Shown: positions 1 through 7,750 of the stretch, piece by piece | How positions within the stretch are numbered: position 1 is the first letter of the stretch | How the letters are laid out: the number at the start of each line of letters is the position of its first letter | Assembly (NCBI RefSeq): GCF_003667705.1 | Contig: NZ_CP033019.1 | Span: 4,898,001 to 4,962,000, forward strand | DNA length: 64,000 nucleotides | DNA from: Janthinobacterium agaricidamnosum | GTDB taxonomy: Bacteria > Pseudomonadota > Gammaproteobacteria > Burkholderiales > Burkholderiaceae_D | Reading direction: 5' to 3' | Program-made: the position numbers and the translations under genes | Notes under the pieces: model-generated | The model's input: the letters and a program-made list of their open reading frames with translations, nothing else | The model's database searches: none | What the model was told of the DNA's origin: nothing

Positions 1-90
1 GGGGGTCTTGCGTACCCATTTGAGGATCAGCAATTCGGCCAGCACGAAGGCCAGCATGACAAGGAAAGAGAGGGCAAAGGGGTTCATCAT
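1..90 (-). CDS. N-terminal fragment of a membrane protein (cut by window edge)
   Basis: Thirty codons are visible, beginning MMNPFALSFLVMLAF and ending in WVRKTP at the window edge. The segment is a hydrophobic helix followed by basic residues, as at the start of an integral membrane protein. Its ATG overlaps the TGA of the PAP2 gene (ATGA at 87-90), the same coupling seen throughout this operon, so it is very likely a real sixth gene of the cluster. Sterol desaturase/fatty acid hydroxylase family proteins often begin with a similar short N-terminal helix. That identity is only a guess, because the diagnostic His boxes would lie outside the window. Confidence 0.5.
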   Translation of the reverse strand, partial: MMNPFALSFLVMLAFVLAELLILKWVRKTP

Positions 91-725
91 GATGCGGTTT
101 CAGTAGAAATGACGCGGTGAGCAGTCCAGAATACCTGCATTTTCGCCAGCATGCCGCCAGCGATGCCGACCAACAGGCCGGCGGCCAGGTCGATGCTCAC
201 GTGCCGGCGCAGCGCGATGATGGCGTAGCAAATGGCCACGCCCAGCACCACGGCCAGCGCGGAGCGGACCAGGTGGCGCTTGTCGCACAGGGCCCACACG
301 CACAACAATGTCAGGGCGCCATGCAGCGAGGGCAGGCAATTTTGCGCGGAATCCGCCGCCTGCAGCATGCGCAGCGCCTGCGTGCTCCAGGCACTGCCCT
401 CGCCCACGGGCGGATACGCGAGCGTCGTCGGATACAGCAGGAAGACCACGCCGCACATGACGGCGGAAAGCGCCATGGCGCGCGCCAGCCAGCGCACCCT
501 CGCCGCATCGGCCGCCAGGTAGGCGTAGGGGATCAGGATGAAAAACGACAGATACAGCCAGATGGCAGAGTCGCTGTAGGGAATGGCGCGGTCCAGCGCC
601 GTTTCCGGCAAGAGTATCCCCTGCCCTTGCAGCACATCGCTGGAAAAATACACGAGGCCGACGCTGCCCCAGCCGGCCAGCAAATGCAGCAGGCGGCAGC
701 GTACGGTCATGGAAGAAGGATTCAT
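87..725 (-). CDS. PAP2-superfamily membrane phosphatase
   Basis: A 212-residue polytopic membrane protein. Two motifs of the PAP2 phosphatase/phosphotransferase superfamily are visible: PSLHG at about residues 132-136 and RRHVSIDLAAG at about 173-183, giving the active-site His pair and Asp. These enzymes remove phosphate from lipid phosphates or transfer a phosphorylated head group; the substrate here is unknown. The first motif (KxxxxxxRP) is not obvious, so it may belong to a divergent or transferase-like branch. The ATG overlaps the TGA of the adenylating-enzyme gene by four bases, indicating coupled translation. Context suggests it finishes or dephosphorylates the lipid product of the 1-4865 operon. 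Confidence 0.75.
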   Translation of the reverse strand: MNPSSMTVRCRLLHLLAGWGSVGLVYFSSDVLQGQGILLPETALDRAIPYSDSAIWLYLSFFILIPYAYLAADAARVRWLARAMALSAVMCGVVFLLYPTTLAYPPVGEGSAWSTQALRMLQAADSAQNCLPSLHGALTLLCVWALCDKRHLVRSALAVVLGVAICYAIIALRRHVSIDLAAGLLVGIAGGMLAKMQVFWTAHRVISTETAS

Positions 726-2017
726 GCGGTCGCAAGGCGCCGGATGCGGCGCCGTTTCATGGTGGGGTCAAAGGGAGGCAGTTCGCCGCTCGTCGTCCAG
801 GCCAGGCTGTCGACGGCCACGGCCAGGCCGCGCAGCACCGTTGCCAGGTGATCGCGCAAGGCAGCCAGGCCAGCGTCGTCGAGGGCCGCGTGCAGCTGCA
901 AGGCGCTGTCGCCCGATTGCAGCAGGCGGTAGTCGGCGTCCGCCGGCAAGGCTTGCGCGAACGCGCGCGTCAAGACGTCGGCAAACACGGCGACGGCGGC
1001 GCCGCCGCGTGCAGACGGAAGCAGCAGCATGTCGTCGCAGCGCCCTTCGATGCCGTCGATGGCGCGCGTGGCGCGGCCGCACGGGCATGGCGTGGCGCGC
1101 GCGACCAGGATATCGTCCAGGCGATAGCGCACGATGGGCTGCGTGATGCGCGTGAAATCCGTAATCACGGGCACAAAACGACGCTGTTCCGCATCGAGCC
1201 ATTGCGGCTCGATGTGCACGTATTCCTCGTTCAGGTGCAGCACGCCGTGTTCGCAGCTGCTGGCGAGGAAACCCTCGGTCGCCTGATAGATTTCATGCAC
1301 GGCGCCGAACGCCTGCACGATCAGCGCGCGGTCCTGCGCTTCCAGCACTTCAGCCACGGAGATGACTTTTTTCGGCGCCAGCACCAGGCTGCCGTCGATG
1401 ACGCGCAGCGCCAGCTGGCGCAGCACCTGGGCCGGCGCGACGATGACGGACGGTTGATAGCGCGCCAGCTGCGCGCACAGGCTGTCGAACGGTGCGAACA
1501 GGTCGTAAAAGGCAAACGTGAGCCACGGCGAGCGCACGGCCGTGTACAGATTGCTGTTCGCGCGCAGGAACAGCGCCACCTTTTCGCCGGAAAACAGGCC
1601 GTCGGGCAGCGCCTTGGCCAGCATCACGCCCGCCCATTGGGCCTTTTCGCGGGGGCTGACGGTAAACACGGCGCGCCGCGACGAGGTGCCCGACGACAGG
1701 CCCACCGTGATGTCGCCCACCGCGGGCGTAAAGTCGCGGCTATGCTCGGCCGCCATGGCCGCCTCCATCGCCTGCGCCAACGTGATTCCCTCGGTATTCA
1801 TGGCATCGAAATGCTCGAGCATCAGCGCCTTGTTCATCGTCGGCCACTGCGCCAGCGGCAGATCGCGGAACGGGGCGAAGTAAGCGCTGCGCGCGCACAG
1901 CACGTCGATGAAGTGCGCCATCTGCTTGTGCTGGTAGGCGTCGAGCTGCGCGCGGCTTGCGAAACGCAGGCGGCGCGTGCGCCAGTACGACAGCAACAGC
2001 CAGAAAATTCGCTTCAC
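722..2017 (-). CDS. PaaK/F390-synthetase-like adenylate-forming enzyme
   Basis: This 431-residue protein has the size and layout of the phenylacetate-CoA ligase (PaaK)/coenzyme F390 synthetase branch of adenylate-forming enzymes. The ATP-binding loop SSGTSSRR is at about residues 108-115. A YQATEGFLASS stretch and the acidic ITDFTRITQPIVRYRLDD segment match the adenylate-binding part. Such enzymes activate a carboxylate as acyl-AMP and may pass it to a thiol or another nucleophile. The start is GTG, overlapping the TGA of the MBL gene (GTGA), so translation is probably coupled. In an Ole-like scheme it would occupy the position of OleC, but OleC belongs to a different branch of the ANL superfamily. 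The substrate is not predictable from sequence. Confidence 0.75.
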   Translation of the reverse strand: MKRIFWLLLSYWRTRRLRFASRAQLDAYQHKQMAHFIDVLCARSAYFAPFRDLPLAQWPTMNKALMLEHFDAMNTEGITLAQAMEAAMAAEHSRDFTPAVGDITVGLSSGTSSRRAVFTVSPREKAQWAGVMLAKALPDGLFSGEKVALFLRANSNLYTAVRSPWLTFAFYDLFAPFDSLCAQLARYQPSVIVAPAQVLRQLALRVIDGSLVLAPKKVISVAEVLEAQDRALIVQAFGAVHEIYQATEGFLASSCEHGVLHLNEEYVHIEPQWLDAEQRRFVPVITDFTRITQPIVRYRLDDILVARATPCPCGRATRAIDGIEGRCDDMLLLPSARGGAAVAVFADVLTRAFAQALPADADYRLLQSGDSALQLHAALDDAGLAALRDHLATVLRGLAVAVDSLAWTTSGELPPFDPTMKRRRIRRLATA

Positions 2018-2844
2018 GGGCGGCCCGCCACTGGCAAATAATCGTTGGTATCTTCATGCGTGATGCGGATCTGCGCCTGGCCCGACTGGTGCAGCTGGTG
2101 CAGGCGCTTCAACGTCTCATAATACGGCGCGCGCTTGTGCTGGATGAGGAACGACAGTTCGGACGGTCCGCGCAGCTGCTGGAAACTTTCCGGCACCCAG
2201 GCCGCGTCCGACGCCAGCAGGGTCCAGCCGCCGTCCTGCAGCACGAAGGCGCCCAGGTGGCCGATGGCGTGGCCGGGCAAGTCGACGATGTAGATCTCGC
2301 CCGTGCCGCTGACGTCGCGCCCGTGCGTGAATGGCAGCAAGGCCGCCGGCAAGGCCGTCTCGGGCACGCTTTCGACAAACGCCAGGCGGTCAGAGATATC
2401 GGGCGGCAGCAGTTCGGGCACGAAGGCCTGGCGCACGGCGGCCACGCCGGACAAGCCGCGCACGGCGTCCCAGCCCGTTTTGGAGGCCATCAGCCGCGCG
2501 CCGGGAAAGTCGCGCAGGCCGGCGATATGGTCGGCGTGGAAGTGCGACAGCAGCAAGGTGTGGATGTCGCCGGGCGATACGCCATGCGCGCGCAGCTGGC
2601 CGTGCAGCGACTCATTCTCGTCGAACGAGATGGGCGTCACCCACGCGTACATGCGGTACACGCCTTTCGACGTGGCAGCGCGGAAGTGTTCGGCATACCC
2701 CGTGTCCCACAGGTACAGGCCCGCGCGCGTTTCGATCAGGTAGGCGCGCGAAGGGAAGCAGCGGCTGGCCAGCCCGCTGCCTTTCAAGACCATGCACGAA
2801 GGATGGGTGCAGTGGCCGACGCGAAATGCGGTGATGCTAGCCAT
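2014..2844 (-). CDS. Metallo-beta-lactamase-fold hydrolase, lactonase-like
   Basis: A 276-residue single-domain protein with the HxHxDH metal site as HFHADH (residues 101-106), a later metal His in the LPGHAIGH segment and the bridging Asp in LLASDAAW. The overall pattern, including the C-terminal metal His in RITHED, resembles the N-acyl-homoserine-lactonase branch (AiiA/AttM) more than the glyoxalase II or RNase Z branches. There is no signal peptide, so it is probably cytoplasmic. It overlaps the upstream reductase gene by eight bases and the downstream adenylating gene by three. Within a biosynthetic operon a lactone- or thioester-hydrolysing role is plausible; quorum quenching is an alternative but is less supported by context. 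Confidence 0.75.
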   Translation of the reverse strand: MASITAFRVGHCTHPSCMVLKGSGLASRCFPSRAYLIETRAGLYLWDTGYAEHFRAATSKGVYRMYAWVTPISFDENESLHGQLRAHGVSPGDIHTLLLSHFHADHIAGLRDFPGARLMASKTGWDAVRGLSGVAAVRQAFVPELLPPDISDRLAFVESVPETALPAALLPFTHGRDVSGTGEIYIVDLPGHAIGHLGAFVLQDGGWTLLASDAAWVPESFQQLRGPSELSFLIQHKRAPYYETLKRLHQLHQSGQAQIRITHEDTNDYLPVAGRP

Positions 2845-3874
2845 TGCGCTCCTTGCCCACCTTGTGCGCCGCCGCTTCCTGGCGCATCCACTGCGCCGTG
2901 CGGGCGATGCCGTCCTGCAGGCTGACGACGGGACGGTAGCCGAGCACCTTGCGGGCCTTGGCGTTATCGAGCGTCATGTCGAAACTGAGCGCGCCGATGC
3001 TGTAGGGCGTGAGCGATGGTTCGCGGCGCGTGAAGCGCGAAGCGAACTGCATCAGGCGCGCCGCCAGCGCCAGCACGCGGTAAGGCACGCTGACGATCTC
3101 GAACGGCTGCTGCAGATGGTCGCAAAACAGGCTGCGCAAAATGTCGCACAGGCGCGCCGGCTCGCCGTTCGTGATGTTGAAGGCGGCGCCCGAAGCGATG
3201 GTCTTGTGCACGGTGGCCAACCACATCGCGTGCACGACATTGTCGACATAGGTGACGTCGATGGTGGCCGCGCCGCCGTTGGGCAGCGGCAGCTTGCCGC
3301 CGCGCTCCTGCAGCACCCGCGCCAAGCGCGGGATCAGCACCTGGTCGTGCGGGCCGAAGATGGCGCGCGGGCGCAGGATCACGCACGTCATGCCGCGGTG
3401 GCGGTCGACGCACTCCTGCACCAGTTTTTCCGCCATCGCCTTCGAACGCGCGTACGCGTTGACGAAAGCGTCGGGGCGGAAGGTTTCCGGCACCTCGTAG
3501 CGGTTGCGGTAGTCGAAATAGATGGCCGGGGTCGAGATGTGCACGAAGCGCGCCACGTGCAGGCTGGCGGCCGCGCGCAGCAGCTGGGCCGTGGCCGTGA
3601 CGTTGGCGGCGATGAAGTCGCGTTCCGCGCCCCACGGCGAGGACAGCGCGGCACAGTGCCAGACGGTGTCCATGCCGCGCACCAGTTCATCGACCTGGCG
3701 CGGCGTCGCTTGCGCCAGGTCGAGCGCCACGAATTGCGCGCCCATGCGTTCGAGCTCGCGGCCCACGGCGGCGTTGCGGCCCGTGGCGCGCACTTCCACG
3801 CCCTGCGCCAGCAGGGTGCGCACGGCATTGCGCCCCAAGCCGCCCGTCGCTCCCGTGACCAGTATCCGCCTCAT
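2837..3874 (-). CDS. NAD(P)-dependent 3-beta-HSD/epimerase-family oxidoreductase (OleD-like)
   Basis: An extended short-chain dehydrogenase of 345 residues. The N-terminal Rossmann motif GATGGLG lies at residues 8-14. A FVHISTPAIY segment supplies the Ser, and YARSK supplies the catalytic YxxxK at about residue 140. The 3-beta-hydroxysteroid dehydrogenase/OleD group reduces beta-keto acids or ketones. I chose the ATG at 3874 because AAGGTGG lies a few bases upstream; the longer frame would need a TTG inside the synthase gene. The gene follows the synthase stop by ten bases and overlaps the MBL gene, so the product of the condensing enzyme is its likely substrate. Confidence 0.8.
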   Translation of the reverse strand: MRRILVTGATGGLGRNAVRTLLAQGVEVRATGRNAAVGRELERMGAQFVALDLAQATPRQVDELVRGMDTVWHCAALSSPWGAERDFIAANVTATAQLLRAAASLHVARFVHISTPAIYFDYRNRYEVPETFRPDAFVNAYARSKAMAEKLVQECVDRHRGMTCVILRPRAIFGPHDQVLIPRLARVLQERGGKLPLPNGGAATIDVTYVDNVVHAMWLATVHKTIASGAAFNITNGEPARLCDILRSLFCDHLQQPFEIVSVPYRVLALAARLMQFASRFTRREPSLTPYSIGALSFDMTLDNAKARKVLGYRPVVSLQDGIARTAQWMRQEAAAHKVGKERNG

Positions 3875-3884
3875 CGCACCACCT

Positions 3885-4865
3885 TCACAGGTCAAGAATC
3901 ATGCCGCCGATGGTCAGGCCCGCGGCCGTACCCATCATCAGCAAACGCTGGCCTGCCACTGCCCGCCCCGTCATCACCGCCTCGTGCAGGGCGGTGGGCA
4001 GGGACGCGGCCACCTGGTTGCCATGCGTTTCAAAGATCTTGATGATTTTAGCATCGGGAACGTCGAGGATGCGCGCCGCATGCGCGAGGCCCAGCGGGCT
4101 GGCCTGGTGCGGCACGACCACGTCGATTTTATCCAGTCCCGCGCCCGATTCCTGCATGAGTTCCGTCAGGAAATCCGGCATCACCTTGACGGCCAGGCGG
4201 AACACGGCCTTGCCATCCATGCGGAACAGGTAGTCGCCCGGTTCGCAGCCGTTGCGGGGGTTGCGCTCGGTACCGCCGCCGCGGATTTCGCAGTAGCGCC
4301 GCCCTTCCGGATACGTGCCCATCTTGTAGGCGCGGATGCCGGCGCTGCCGTCGCCCCGCTCGACGATGACGGCGGCGGCGCCGTCGCCAAAGATCATCGA
4401 CGCTTCCGGCTCGCTCCAGTCGACCCCGCGCGAGGCCAGGTCCGACGAGACGATGGCGATGCGGCGGTAGGCGCCGCCGGCCAGCATGGACGCGGCCACG
4501 CGAAAAGCGGCCATGAAACTGAGGCAACTGGCGTTGACGTCGAAGCTTTGCGTGCCTGGCGGCAAACCCGCATGTTCGGCCACGAAGCAGGCCGTATTCG
4601 GCAACGCTTGCTCGGGCACGCCGCAGGCGCAGATCAGCAAGTCGATGTCGGCCGGACGCAGGCTGGCATTTTTCAGCGCGTCGACCAGGGCGGCGGCGCC
4701 CAGCTGGCTTTGCGATTCATCGGGCGAGGCGACAAAGCGCGACAGCACGCCGCTCTTGCGCAGGGTATAGCCAGCCGGATGACCCAATTTCAGGTCCAGA
4801 CTGGCGGAAGTCACACTATGCGACGGCAAGGCTTTGCCCGTCGCGATCAGGCGAACTGGAATCAT
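3885..4865 (-). CDS. 3-oxoacyl-ACP synthase III family condensing enzyme (OleA/FabH-like)
   Basis: A 326-residue thiolase-fold condensing enzyme with a complete Cys-His-Asn triad: Cys114 in VNASCLSF, His253 in VPHQASPLG and Asn283 in HGNQVAASLP. The C-terminal glycine-rich stretch GTAAGLTIGGM is also present. FabH starts fatty acid synthesis from acetyl-CoA, whereas OleA-like relatives join two acyl chains head to head. The operon contains no acyl carrier protein or housekeeping fab genes, so this is probably a pathway-specific copy. The start ATG has AAGG about five bases upstream. It is the first gene of the overlapping series running to position 1; the 37-bp gap to the preceding channel gene leaves little room for a promoter. 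Confidence 0.85.
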   Translation of the reverse strand: MIPVRLIATGKALPSHSVTSASLDLKLGHPAGYTLRKSGVLSRFVASPDESQSQLGAAALVDALKNASLRPADIDLLICACGVPEQALPNTACFVAEHAGLPPGTQSFDVNASCLSFMAAFRVAASMLAGGAYRRIAIVSSDLASRGVDWSEPEASMIFGDGAAAVIVERGDGSAGIRAYKMGTYPEGRRYCEIRGGGTERNPRNGCEPGDYLFRMDGKAVFRLAVKVMPDFLTELMQESGAGLDKIDVVVPHQASPLGLAHAARILDVPDAKIIKIFETHGNQVAASLPTALHEAVMTGRAVAGQRLLMMGTAAGLTIGGMILDL

Positions 4866-4902
4866 GTTGGCCTTAACAAAGTAAAGTAAATAGGGTTATG
4901 AA

Positions 4903-5811
4903 TTAATCACGTGCCAGCGGCGGCAATGCAACCCCGCAGTTCTTGCAGAAATTGGCATCGTCATCGAGCCCTTCTTTCAGACACGTGGGGCAGGTACGCG
5001 TGGTGACCAGCTTGGAGCTGCGCTGTACCGTCATCTCGGCACTGATAATGCCGGTAGGCACGGCCAGGATGCCCCAGCCGAGCAGCATCATCAGCGAAGC
5101 GATGGTGCGCCCGATGTCGGTGCGCGGCGTGATATCGCCGAAACCGACCGTGGTCATGGTGCTGATGGCCCAATAAATCGACGTGGGAATACTGCTGAAA
5201 CCGTTATCGGGCCCTTCCACGACATACATCACAGTACCCAGCAGAAAGACCACCATCATGACAAAAGACAAGAAAATGAGGATCTTGCGCCGGCTGGCCA
5301 GCAAGGCCCGCCCCAGCACCGTGTATTCATGCACATACGAGGTGAGCTTGAGGATACGGAACATGCGCAGCAGCCGCAAAATGCGCACGTCGATCAGCAC
5401 GTGCGCACCCGGCAGCAGCAAGCCGATATAGGTCGGCACGATGGCCAGCAAGTCGATAATGCCGAAAAAACTCTTGGCGTAGCGCACCGGATGCTGCAGG
5501 CACGACAGGCGGGCGAAATATTCGATGGTAAATAAAATGGTAAAAAACCATTCGAGCGCCGTCAGCCAGGTGCCGTAGCGCTCGGCCACGGAGGCGACAC
5601 TGCTGAGCACGACCACCGTCACGCTGATCAGGATGGCGGCGATCAGCAGCAGGTCGAAAGCGCGGCCCGTGCGCGTTTCCGCCTCGAAAATGACGGTGTA
5701 CACCCGCTCGCGCCAGCCCCGCTCGGGCTTGCCGTATTTCTGTTGCGTTTCCTGCGCCGCCAGTTGCTGCGGCGTCAGGGGTGCCGCGCCGCTCTTCGTC
5801 GCGGCTTTCAT
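4903..5811 (-). CDS. Voltage-gated potassium channel with C-terminal zinc ribbon
   Basis: A 302-residue six-helix channel subunit. It has an S4 voltage sensor with regularly spaced arginines (RILRLLRMFRILK, residues 143-155), a pore loop and the potassium selectivity filter TVGFGD (221-226). After S6 come two CxxC pairs, Cys274/277 and Cys289/292, forming a probable zinc ribbon at the C terminus. The ATG at 5811 is preferred over an upstream in-frame TTG that would lie in an AT-rich promoter-like stretch. The Kef-type antiporter upstream on the same strand suggests a K+/pH homeostasis pair. It ends 37 bp before the condensing enzyme gene, probably only by chance of position. Confidence 0.88.
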   Translation of the reverse strand: MKAATKSGAAPLTPQQLAAQETQQKYGKPERGWRERVYTVIFEAETRTGRAFDLLLIAAILISVTVVVLSSVASVAERYGTWLTALEWFFTILFTIEYFARLSCLQHPVRYAKSFFGIIDLLAIVPTYIGLLLPGAHVLIDVRILRLLRMFRILKLTSYVHEYTVLGRALLASRRKILIFLSFVMMVVFLLGTVMYVVEGPDNGFSSIPTSIYWAISTMTTVGFGDITPRTDIGRTIASLMMLLGWGILAVPTGIISAEMTVQRSSKLVTTRTCPTCLKEGLDDDANFCKNCGVALPPLARD

Positions 5812-5828
5812 GTGGGTAGTGTGCTCAT

Positions 5829-5856
5829 ATACTATTATTGTATAGATAATTGACAA
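5829..5856 (-). promoter_or_regulatory. Candidate sigma-70 promoter of the K+ channel gene
   Basis: On the minus strand TTGTCA (5856-5851) is followed after 16 bp by TAGTAT (5834-5829), in the most AT-rich stretch of this region, just upstream of the channel ATG at 5811. Match quality is moderate. Confidence 0.35.
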
Positions 5857-5892
5857 AGCACGGCGATACGCACGTTTGCACTAAGGCTTGCC

Positions 5893-7644
5893 CTACGACA
5901 ATTTTTTCGCCAGCAGCACGGCATTGCGCCGGTCGCGCTCCGCCTGCACGATGTCCGTCGTGCGCGCTTCCGACAGGCCCACCGTGTGCAGCACGGTGGC
6001 CGTCAGCTGCAGCGCCGACTCCAGCGCCTCGGGCACGACCAGGGTGGCGCCCGCCTGTATCAGGGCCACGGCATGCGCCTCGTCGCGGGCGCGTGCATAC
6101 ACGGGCAACTGCGGATATTCGCGGCGGATCGATTTGACGGCATGCAGCACGGAGGCCGCATGGTCCATCGTCAGCACGACGGCGGCGGCGCGGTCGGCAT
6201 TGACCTTTTGCAGCAGTTCCGCGCGCGACGCATCGCCGAAATACACGGGAAAGCCGCGCGGATGCAGGGTCGTCACCAGCCGTGCATCGTTTTCAATCGC
6301 CACATAGGCGATATCCTGCTCCGTCAGCACCTTGGCCAGCAACTGCCCCACCCGGCCGAAACCGGCGATGATGACGGTGCTGCCCTGCGGCGGCAGCGCG
6401 CCGTGCGCCAGGTCGGCCAGCTGGTGGTGGTGGCGCTGTTCCCACCAGTTGCCGAAGGCGCGCGCCGCCTTGGCCAGCGCCGGCGTGGCGAACAGGCTCA
6501 GGCCCACCACCAGCATGACGAACTGCGCCACCTGCGGGCCGATCAGCTTGGTACCGAGCGCATACGCGACGACGATGAAGGCGAATTCGCCGCCCTGCCC
6601 CAGCAGCACGCCCGTTTCCACGGCGCGCCCCCAGTGAAAGCCGCCGATGCGGAAAATCACGCTGATGACCAGCGTCTTCAGGAAAAACAGGCTCAGCACG
6701 GCTAGGGGAATCAAGACGGGCGACTTGAGGATTTCGCGCACGTCGATCTGCATGCCCACCGACATGAAGAACAGGCCCATCAGCAAACCCTTGAAGGGTT
6801 CGATCGTCACTTCCACTTCGTGGCGAAATTCCGTTTCCGCCAGCAGCAGGCCGGCCAGCAAGGCGCCCAGCGCCATCGACAGGCCCGCCAGATACGTCAG
6901 GCCCGCGATACCGAGGGTGCTGAGCAGGGTCAATGCCATGAACACGTCGGGCTGGCGTTTCTTGACGAAAAACTGGAACAGCGGGCGAATCACGCGGCGG
7001 CCCAGCAGATAGATCAGCAGGATGGCGCCCGCCGATTTCACGGCCGCAAAGCTGAGCAGATAGGCCAGGTCGTCGCTGCGCCCGCTGGCGAACACGTCGA
7101 TCAGGATGAACAGCGGCACCACCATCAGATCCTGGAACATCAGAATGGAAAAGCCCGCCTGGCCGGCCGGGGTCTGCAGGGAGCGCTGGTCCGTGAGCAG
7201 CTGCATCACCACGGCCGTCGACGACAGCGACAGCACCAGGCCCAGCACGATGGACGCTTCCAGCGACAAGCCGAAGTAATACGCGACGCCGCCGATCAGG
7301 CAGGCGCTGACGGCCACCTGCCCCACGCCCGCGCCGAACACCCAGCGCCGCAGCGCCCACAGCCGTTCCGTCGACAGTTCCAGGCCGATCATGAACATCA
7401 AAAACATCACGCCCAGCTCGGCCAGGCCGCTGACCTGCTCGGCGCGCACGAAGGAAAAATACGTCAGCCATGGGAAGTCGCCGGCCCACAGGCCGAAGCC
7501 GAACGGGCCGAACAGGGCGCCCACGGCCAGGAAGCCGAGCACCTGGTTGACCTTCAGGCGTTGCAATAGCGGAATAAAAATTCCGGCCAGGGCGAGAAAC
7601 AGCAGGGTTTCCCGCAGATACGGTAAGGCGTGTTGCTCTTCCAA
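5893..7644 (-). CDS. CPA2-family monovalent cation:proton antiporter (Kef-type) with RCK domain
   Basis: A 583-residue protein. The N-terminal two thirds are a 12-13 helix Na+/H+ exchanger domain. This is followed by a cytoplasmic RCK/TrkA-N domain with the nucleotide-binding motif GFGRVGQL at about residue 425. KefB/KefC/YbaL-type proteins exchange K+ or Na+ for protons and are gated by nucleotides or glutathione adducts. The best start is the TTG at 7644, preceded by AGGA five bases upstream. No ancillary KefF/KefG-like oxidoreductase lies next to it. It ends 81 bp before the channel gene on the same strand. Confidence 0.85.
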   Translation of the reverse strand: MEEQHALPYLRETLLFLALAGIFIPLLQRLKVNQVLGFLAVGALFGPFGFGLWAGDFPWLTYFSFVRAEQVSGLAELGVMFLMFMIGLELSTERLWALRRWVFGAGVGQVAVSACLIGGVAYYFGLSLEASIVLGLVLSLSSTAVVMQLLTDQRSLQTPAGQAGFSILMFQDLMVVPLFILIDVFASGRSDDLAYLLSFAAVKSAGAILLIYLLGRRVIRPLFQFFVKKRQPDVFMALTLLSTLGIAGLTYLAGLSMALGALLAGLLLAETEFRHEVEVTIEPFKGLLMGLFFMSVGMQIDVREILKSPVLIPLAVLSLFFLKTLVISVIFRIGGFHWGRAVETGVLLGQGGEFAFIVVAYALGTKLIGPQVAQFVMLVVGLSLFATPALAKAARAFGNWWEQRHHHQLADLAHGALPPQGSTVIIAGFGRVGQLLAKVLTEQDIAYVAIENDARLVTTLHPRGFPVYFGDASRAELLQKVNADRAAAVVLTMDHAASVLHAVKSIRREYPQLPVYARARDEAHAVALIQAGATLVVPEALESALQLTATVLHTVGLSEARTTDIVQAERDRRNAVLLAKKLS

Positions 7645-7750
7645 GATAATCCTAACTCAATGACATCCATGCCGAATTGATAATTGTCGCATGCTGGGCG
7701 ACAGAGAAGTATGTGCACACATGATATTTTTCCACAAGGCAACAAATCCG

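Noticed and set aside
2014..2844. MBL gene as a beta-lactamase or quorum-quenching resistance gene
   Set aside because: No signal peptide and embedded in a biosynthetic operon with overlapping frames.
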